This document shows, piece after piece, positions 31,743-35,999 of a stretch of DNA of 35,999 nt (position 1 is the stretch's first letter; every line of letters begins with the position of its first letter). The notes below the pieces were generated by a model, which saw nothing but the letters and a program-made list of their open reading frames with translations, was not told the DNA's origin and ran no database searches. The DNA comes from JBEIVB01 sp040374085 (lineage in GTDB: Bacteria; Bacteroidota; Bacteroidia; UBA4408), in NCBI GenBank assembly GCA_040374085.1, contig JBEIVB010000015.1, positions 1 through 35,999 of the forward strand, read 5' to 3'. A program made the position numbers and the translations under genes.

Positions 31743-32322
31743 CCCCTTGATGCATCTTTTTCCCGACCGCATAGAGGCCGGTGTTGACGAAGCCGGGCGG
31801 GGCTGTTTGGCCGGTCCGGTTGTGGCAGCAGCCATTATTCTTCCCCGGGACTTTCACCACGATTGGCTCAACGACTCCAAGCAGCTCAGCGAAGTCCAGC
31901 GGGCAACCCTACGGCCTATATTGGAACAAGAGGCCATAGCCTTTGCTTTTGGCGTGTGCAGCGTGGAGGAAATTGAGCAACTCAACATCCTAAAAGCCTC
32001 TCTCTTGGCCATGCACCGGGCCCTGGATGGATTGTCGGTGCGCCCAGAAGCCATTGCGGTAGACGGAAACCGCTTTGTGCCCTACCCCCTTATTCCCCAC
32101 CAATGCGTGGTGAAAGGCGATGGCAAAGTGTGGAGCATAGCGGCGGCCTCGGTATTGGCCAAAACCCACAGGGATGAAATCATGGAAGCCTTACACCAAC
32201 AACATCCCGAATATGGTTGGGAGCGCAACAAAGGCTATCCTACCGCTGCCCATCGCCGGGCCATTGCGCGTTTTGGTGCAAACGAATGGCACCGCAAAAC
32301 CTTTAACCTCTTGGGCGATTAA
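31735..32322 (+). CDS. rnhB: Ribonuclease HII
   Basis: RNase HII removes single ribonucleotides and RNA primers from RNA-DNA hybrids. The protein is about 195 residues and has all four acidic active-site residues: Asp and Glu in EAGVDEAGRGCLAGPV, Asp in AIAVDGNRFV and Asp in AKTHRDEIMEAL; NDSKQLS and WSIAAASVLAK are also conserved. The ATG at 31735 overlaps the glycosyltransferase stop by 8 bp; an ATG at 31750 in frame is equally possible and would leave a 7-bp gap. It sits between two glycosyltransferase genes on the same strand, probably only by co-transcription. Confidence 0.95.
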   Translation: MRSPLMHLFPDRIEAGVDEAGRGCLAGPVVAAAIILPRDFHHDWLNDSKQLSEVQRATLRPILEQEAIAFAFGVCSVEEIEQLNILKASLLAMHRALDGLSVRPEAIAVDGNRFVPYPLIPHQCVVKGDGKVWSIAAASVLAKTHRDEIMEALHQQHPEYGWERNKGYPTAAHRRAIARFGANEWHRKTFNLLGD

Positions 32323-32349
32323 ACGTTTGTGCATTCGGCTCAATCCTCC

Positions 32350-32357
32350 GTTCTTTG
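32350..32357 (+). promoter_or_regulatory. GTTCTTTG box, 4 nt before the GT2 gene
   Basis: Same octamer and same 4-nt spacing (CCTT, then ATG) as at 22842-22849. The TA half of the -7 consensus is missing. Confidence 0.35.
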
Positions 32358-32361
32358 CCTT

Positions 32362-33111
32362 ATGACCATGGCCACCACCCCCACCCCTCCCCTGTTGAGC
32401 GTGGTGATACCGTGCTACAACAGTTCGGCTGTGCTGGCCAACAACCTTCCGGTGCTTCTCACCTTTTTATCGGCTCAACCTTATACCTCTGAGGTGGTGG
32501 TGGTAGACGATGGAAGTGCCGATGGGAAAGCCCTGGAGGCGGTTTGTGCGCAACACAGCGTTCGGTATTTGTGTCTGCCCGAGAACCGGGGAAAAGGTGC
32601 GGCCGTGCGTTTGGGTATGCTGCAGGCCCAAGGCGAAATCCGCCTCTTTACCGATGCCGACATCCCCTATGAAACCGAGGCCATCACTGCCATGTTTCAT
32701 TACCTTAACGATATGGAATACCACCTCGTGGTGGGCGACCGCAAGCTGCCGGGCAGTGTATACTTTCAGGGCGTGGCCTTTAACCGGGGCATAGGCAGCA
32801 AGCTCTTCTCGCGCTTTGTAGGCAACTTTGTGGCCTCCGGATTGTACGACACCCAGTGCGGCATCAAAGCCTTTCGGCGTGAAGTGGCCGAGGACCTATT
32901 TGGAGTGGGACGCATCAACGGCTTTGCCTTTGATGTAGAACTCCTGTACCTCGGCCTCAAGCGCAACTACGACATCAAACGCATCCCCGTGAAACTCCGC
33001 AGCACCGAAGGCTCGAGCGTTAGCCTGCTGAGGCACAGCCTGGGCATGATGGTAGATGTGGCCAACATCATCCTCAACCACTACCGCCGCCGGTACACCA
33101 AAAAGTCATGA
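32362..33111 (+). CDS. Glycosyltransferase family 2, dolichyl-phosphate-sugar synthase-like
   Basis: The 249-residue GT-A protein begins LLSVVIPCYNSSAVLANNLP, has EVVVVDDGSADGK, ENRGKGAAVRLGMLQAQGE and the metal-binding FTDADIPYETEA, then YDTQCGIKAFRREVAEDLFG and FAFDVELLYLGLKR. This order is that of the ALG5/DPM1-like group, which transfers a sugar to a polyprenyl phosphate on the cytoplasmic face. There is no C-terminal membrane anchor. The start at 32362 is chosen over a GTG at 32329 because GTTCTTTG lies 4 nt upstream and the extra residues are unlike the family. The stop overlaps the next start as ATGA, so its lipid-linked sugar may serve the YfhO-type membrane protein. Confidence 0.9.
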   Translation: MTMATTPTPPLLSVVIPCYNSSAVLANNLPVLLTFLSAQPYTSEVVVVDDGSADGKALEAVCAQHSVRYLCLPENRGKGAAVRLGMLQAQGEIRLFTDADIPYETEAITAMFHYLNDMEYHLVVGDRKLPGSVYFQGVAFNRGIGSKLFSRFVGNFVASGLYDTQCGIKAFRREVAEDLFGVGRINGFAFDVELLYLGLKRNYDIKRIPVKLRSTEGSSVSLLRHSLGMMVDVANIILNHYRRRYTKKS

Positions 33112-35231
33112 AGCGGCACGACCTCTACTGGATCTTGTTGTTGGCGGCAGCTGTGTGCCTGTGCCACCTTCCGGTAGCGTTGGGCAGCTACGCATTGGCC
33201 TACGACCAAAACGACGACTTCTTGCCCTGGCGGTATTTTATTGGCGAAGTATTATCAAAAGGCGAATTTCCTTTGTGGAACCCCTATCAAGCTCAGGGCT
33301 ATCCCATACACGGCGACCCACAAGCCTGTGTATGGTATCCGATTACCTGGGTCTTGAGCCTACTGGGTGGAGGCTACACCCTATCTGACCTTCGCATCGA
33401 ATACCTTGGGCATTTGCTGATTGGGGCCAGCGGCATGTTTGTCTTTTGCCGGGGCGCGGGCCAGCGCGGGGCATGGGCCGCCTTGGCCGGACTCGCCTAC
33501 GCCACCAGTGGGGTAGCCGTGGGCAATGCCCAGCACCAGAGCTGGATCATAGGCATGGCCTGGTTGCCTTGGGTGGGCATAGGTACCTTGCACTGGCTCC
33601 GGAGGCCAAACACAGCCCGGCTCTGGCTCTTGTGCGGCAGCATGGCCATGATGATTACCGGCGCCTACCCCATGATGACCATTCTGGCTGCTTACGGCAT
33701 CATAGCATTGGCCTTATACAAATGGCGCAGCTTAGCCTCCATTCGGGCTTGGGGCATTGCCGGACTCGGTTTGATGGGAGTGGTTGCCTTATCCTTGGGA
33801 ACCTTAGCCTCTACTGCATGGATTTTTGAAGCCTTTGGACGCAACGAAGCTATGCCCTTGGAATTTTGCCAGAGCAATCCCTTCACTCCCCTTTCCTTCA
33901 TCAGCTTCTTTTATCCTTTTGTTACCACCCTCAGGCCCGATGTTTTTGGTACCGACCTCAGCATGATGAACGGTTTTATAGGCTCTTCCTTATGCCTAGG
34001 TATGGCGTGGTTGCTGTTCACCGGCACCACCCGTTCCCAGAAAGCCATCCTATTGGTGAGTCTCCTCTTCTTGGGCGTGAGCCTGGGGCCCGATCTGCCT
34101 TTGCGAGGGTGGTCGTATTACCTTTTGCCCGGATTCAACATCTCGCGCTTTCCGGCCCTATTCCGTTTGGGTGCGTTGTTTGGCTTCATCGTTCTGGGCG
34201 CCATGGGCTTGGAGCGGGGCTTTTCGGGGCAACATACGCGGCGCATGCACATCCTTCTCGCCCTGTTTTGGAGCCTGCTTGCTTTTTTTGCTTTTGCACT
34301 GGCCTTTGCAAAAGGAGCCGACCTCTGGCCCTCGTGGTTTGTGCCCGGCACGGCCCAGCGCGAGACCACCCTGTGGCAGCACGTTGCGGTAGAGGCCTGG
34401 AAATATCTGCTGCTGGCATCATGCGCATGGATCTTATATCGCTGGCCGCTGCGCCGTGGCCTGGGTGTGCTGCTGCTTCTGGAGTTTGTCTTAGCCACCC
34501 ACCTAAACGCGCCTTACACCGAATTCACCCGTGAAGCCACCGATGCCGACATCTCTTCGTGGATGAATCGGCAGCCCAAGCAATGGCCGCTACCGCCGGA
34601 AGGGCCGGTTTGGAACAACCGAGATGAGGGCTATGCCTACATCTGCCTTTGGAAAAACCTCAGCAACTACCGCAAAGTGCCGGCTTGGGATGGCTTCAGC
34701 TCCTCCTTCTTTCGGCCCGGCACCTTCCTGCCCGACTCCATGCCCAACCGCTTCCGCAGCCGCTTGCGTTGCCCCGAAGCCTTATGGGCGAGCGGATTGG
34801 CCTCTGCAGAAGATTGGCGTTCCGACCATGCCTCAACCGACTCCGCTTTCGTGTGGTGCCCACAAACACCTCAACCTCCCCAAGGCCATTCAGCGGGCGA
34901 CCGGATCGTGTGGCAGCGCTTTGAGCCCCACCTTATGGAACTGATGGTACACAAGCAAACGCCCGGCCTGCTGGTGCTGCAGCAGCATCTCGAGCGCGGG
35001 TGGAAGGCTACCGTGGATGGCAAAAATGTTCCCATATTGCCCGTAGACCAGGTGCTGATGGGCATGGAAATTCCGGCAGGACCTCACCGCGTAGTATGGC
35101 AATACCGACCCATGCAGTTGGTATGGGTGGGACGCATAGAAGTTGCCGCGTGGTTGCTTTGGCTGGTGCTGGGTTTGCTCTTGCTTAGGAGAACACCTGA
35201 GCCAGCACCGACAAACTCTTCGGAGGCATAA
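33108..35231 (+). CDS. YfhO-family multi-spanning membrane protein
   Basis: The 707-residue protein has a dozen or so hydrophobic segments and a soluble C-terminal part (about 450-665) before a last membrane helix. The N-terminal loop YDQNDDFLPWRYFIGEVLSK followed by GEFPLWNPYQAQGYPIHGDP is the YfhO-family signature, a GT-C-like fold. The C-terminal LERGWKATVDGKNVPILPVD is also usual in the family. In Firmicutes YfhO glycosylates lipoteichoic acid using a lipid-linked sugar made by a GT2 partner; here the GT2 gene overlaps directly upstream, the same arrangement. The acceptor in this bacterium is unknown. The 3' end overlaps convergent recO by 47 bp. Confidence 0.87.
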   Translation: MKRHDLYWILLLAAAVCLCHLPVALGSYALAYDQNDDFLPWRYFIGEVLSKGEFPLWNPYQAQGYPIHGDPQACVWYPITWVLSLLGGGYTLSDLRIEYLGHLLIGASGMFVFCRGAGQRGAWAALAGLAYATSGVAVGNAQHQSWIIGMAWLPWVGIGTLHWLRRPNTARLWLLCGSMAMMITGAYPMMTILAAYGIIALALYKWRSLASIRAWGIAGLGLMGVVALSLGTLASTAWIFEAFGRNEAMPLEFCQSNPFTPLSFISFFYPFVTTLRPDVFGTDLSMMNGFIGSSLCLGMAWLLFTGTTRSQKAILLVSLLFLGVSLGPDLPLRGWSYYLLPGFNISRFPALFRLGALFGFIVLGAMGLERGFSGQHTRRMHILLALFWSLLAFFAFALAFAKGADLWPSWFVPGTAQRETTLWQHVAVEAWKYLLLASCAWILYRWPLRRGLGVLLLLEFVLATHLNAPYTEFTREATDADISSWMNRQPKQWPLPPEGPVWNNRDEGYAYICLWKNLSNYRKVPAWDGFSSSFFRPGTFLPDSMPNRFRSRLRCPEALWASGLASAEDWRSDHASTDSAFVWCPQTPQPPQGHSAGDRIVWQRFEPHLMELMVHKQTPGLLVLQQHLERGWKATVDGKNVPILPVDQVLMGMEIPAGPHRVVWQYRPMQLVWVGRIEVAAWLLWLVLGLLLLRRTPEPAPTNSSEA

Positions 35232-35907
35232 ACCCGGGCTGGTGGATGACGAGATACCGCATCAACACATCCAAAATTTTATAACGACCTTCTGATGAAA
35301 GCAATTTTGGGCGTTCGGGTTCATGAGAGGCCTCCATTAAGTGAGCCAGCAGATGACTCTCCTGCAAACCGAGTGAGTCGGAGCCGGGCGGTTGCCGCTC
35401 CTGAAACACCCCTTCGCGCAGATTGAACCACTGCTCTTTGGATTCGCGCGGAGGATGAGGTGCAAAGCCCAGAAAACGGCACAAATCCAGCAGATGGTAC
35501 ACATGCACATCGGCGTGGGGCTTTCCGAGAGCGAGCTCTTCGGCTCGATGCCACAAAAAGGCAAACAAGAGCTCGTTGGGTTCCTCTTCGCGAATGGCCT
35601 GGGCCCACACTTCAGCCAAAAAAAAACGGAGTGCGTGCACCACGGCAGCTTCGGGTCCGGAGGGAAAAAGCCATAGGGGCTCTGCCTGCACAAACGTGGC
35701 CAGTCCGTTGTTTTTACCCGGTTTCCAGGAAAGAGACAGCCCTTGCAGAGGCTCCCAAAGCGCAGCGCCACCGCCAGACTTACCCCGAACGGTAGAAACA
35801 ATGCCGTTTATCATACCGTGATGCTCGGTATAACACCGCACCCATCTGCCCCGCTCGCGAAACGGCCTCGTTTGCACCACCAACGCCCGTCCCTCTACCA
35901 GCATCAT
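35185..35907 (-). CDS. recO: DNA repair protein RecO
   Basis: RecO loads RecA onto SSB-coated single-stranded DNA with RecR. The 240 residues show the N-terminal OB-fold (VEGRALVVQTRPFRERGRWV, then CYTEHHGMINGIVSTVRGK) and the helical C-terminal domain with VYHLLDLCRFLGFAPHPP and FNLREGVF. The typical bacteroidete ending is present: LVIHQPGFMPPKSLSVLAQVF. The zinc-finger cysteines of some RecO proteins are absent, as is usual in this phylum. Its start overlaps the preceding stop by one base (TGATG), so it is coupled to the upstream gene. Confidence 0.92.
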   Translation of the reverse strand: MMLVEGRALVVQTRPFRERGRWVRCYTEHHGMINGIVSTVRGKSGGGAALWEPLQGLSLSWKPGKNNGLATFVQAEPLWLFPSGPEAAVVHALRFFLAEVWAQAIREEEPNELLFAFLWHRAEELALGKPHADVHVYHLLDLCRFLGFAPHPPRESKEQWFNLREGVFQERQPPGSDSLGLQESHLLAHLMEASHEPERPKLLSSEGRYKILDVLMRYLVIHQPGFMPPKSLSVLAQVFS

Positions 35908-35999
35908 CAGCGAAACATAACCAGCTTGGTGCTGCAGCCCTGGCTGCCATCGGGGTTGGAGGCAAACACAAAATACACCCCAGACTGAAGGTTTTGACC
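35907..35999 (-). CDS. C-terminus of a T9SS-sorted protein, possibly PorZ, 5' end outside window
   Basis: The last 30 codons of a gene that enters from the right edge. They encode GQNLQSGVYFVFASNPDG followed by STKLVMFR and a TGA, the end of a T9SS type A sorting domain (G-x-Y-x-V pattern and terminal basic residue). PorZ, the T9SS attachment-complex protein with such a domain, is to my recollection often encoded next to recO in Bacteroidota, so it is a candidate; 30 residues cannot decide this. Confidence 0.7.
   Translation of the reverse strand, partial: GQNLQSGVYFVFASNPDGSQGCSTKLVMFR

Overview
This 36 kb window comes from the chromosome of a Bacteroidota bacterium, probably in or near the Flavobacteriales. 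The evidence is several cell-surface proteins with C-terminal type IX secretion (T9SS) sorting domains, a TonB-dependent receptor paired with a DUF4249 lipoprotein, the short bacteroidete form of homogentisate dioxygenase, and promoters that match the Bacteroidota -7 box TAnnTTTG and almost never have a Shine-Dalgarno sequence. The window is about half G+C and densely coding. I see no insertion sequence, phage, CRISPR array or rRNA; there is one tRNA gene.

Layout. 1-748 (-): a group 4 glycosyltransferase cut by the window edge, divergent from murB (810-1826). 1823-5803 (-): a very large secreted CotH/lamin-tail protein. 5883-10410 (+): an envelope and regulatory block, with a tandem palindromic operator, yceI, a terminator, marR, a TonB-dependent receptor and a DUF4249 lipoprotein. 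10431-11780: a T9SS cargo protein. 11788-17181 (+): a compact run of glycosyltransferase GT2, glycosyltransferase GT4, yidD, a C-terminal processing protease and an O-antigen ligase-like protein. 17158-18396 (-): an AT-rich glycosyltransferase. 18397-18729 holds no convincing gene, and is followed by tRNA-Pro(GGG) with its own terminator and promoter. 18926-22075 (-): a TolA-like Ala/Lys/Glu-rich coiled-coil protein and a secreted cyclophilin. 22131-22837: a small lipoprotein and a conserved small protein. 22920-24878 (-): a T9SS cargo protein with BNR-like repeats and a textbook -33/-7 promoter. 24960-30537 (-): an operon of hmgA-like dioxygenase, GT4, flippase and asparagine synthase family protein. 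30573-35231 (+): GT4, rnhB, a dolichol-phosphate-sugar-synthase-like GT2 and a YfhO-family membrane protein. 35185-35999 (-): recO behind the last 30 codons of another T9SS-sorted protein.

How it fits together. Five GT4-type and two GT2 glycosyltransferases, a flippase, an O-antigen ligase-like protein, an asparagine-synthase-type amidotransferase and a YfhO protein point to surface polysaccharide or glycan synthesis. These genes are dispersed among housekeeping genes rather than forming one locus. The secreted proteins (CotH/LTD, two other T9SS cargoes, the partial protein at the right edge) imply a working T9SS encoded elsewhere.

Most notable signals. (1) Eight gene starts on both strands carry a -7-like box exactly 4 nt before the ATG, which predicts leaderless mRNAs. 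(2) A 32-bp palindrome made of two adjacent 12-bp sites abuts the yceI -7 box and is a good candidate operator for the downstream MarR protein. (3) marR overlaps the TonB-dependent receptor gene. (4) The CotH protein contains a recent-looking tandem duplication of its lamin-tail module. (5) The coiled-coil protein joins a beta-sandwich domain to a conserved C-terminal domain through some 400 low-complexity residues. I did not find a clear, wholly new multi-gene system.
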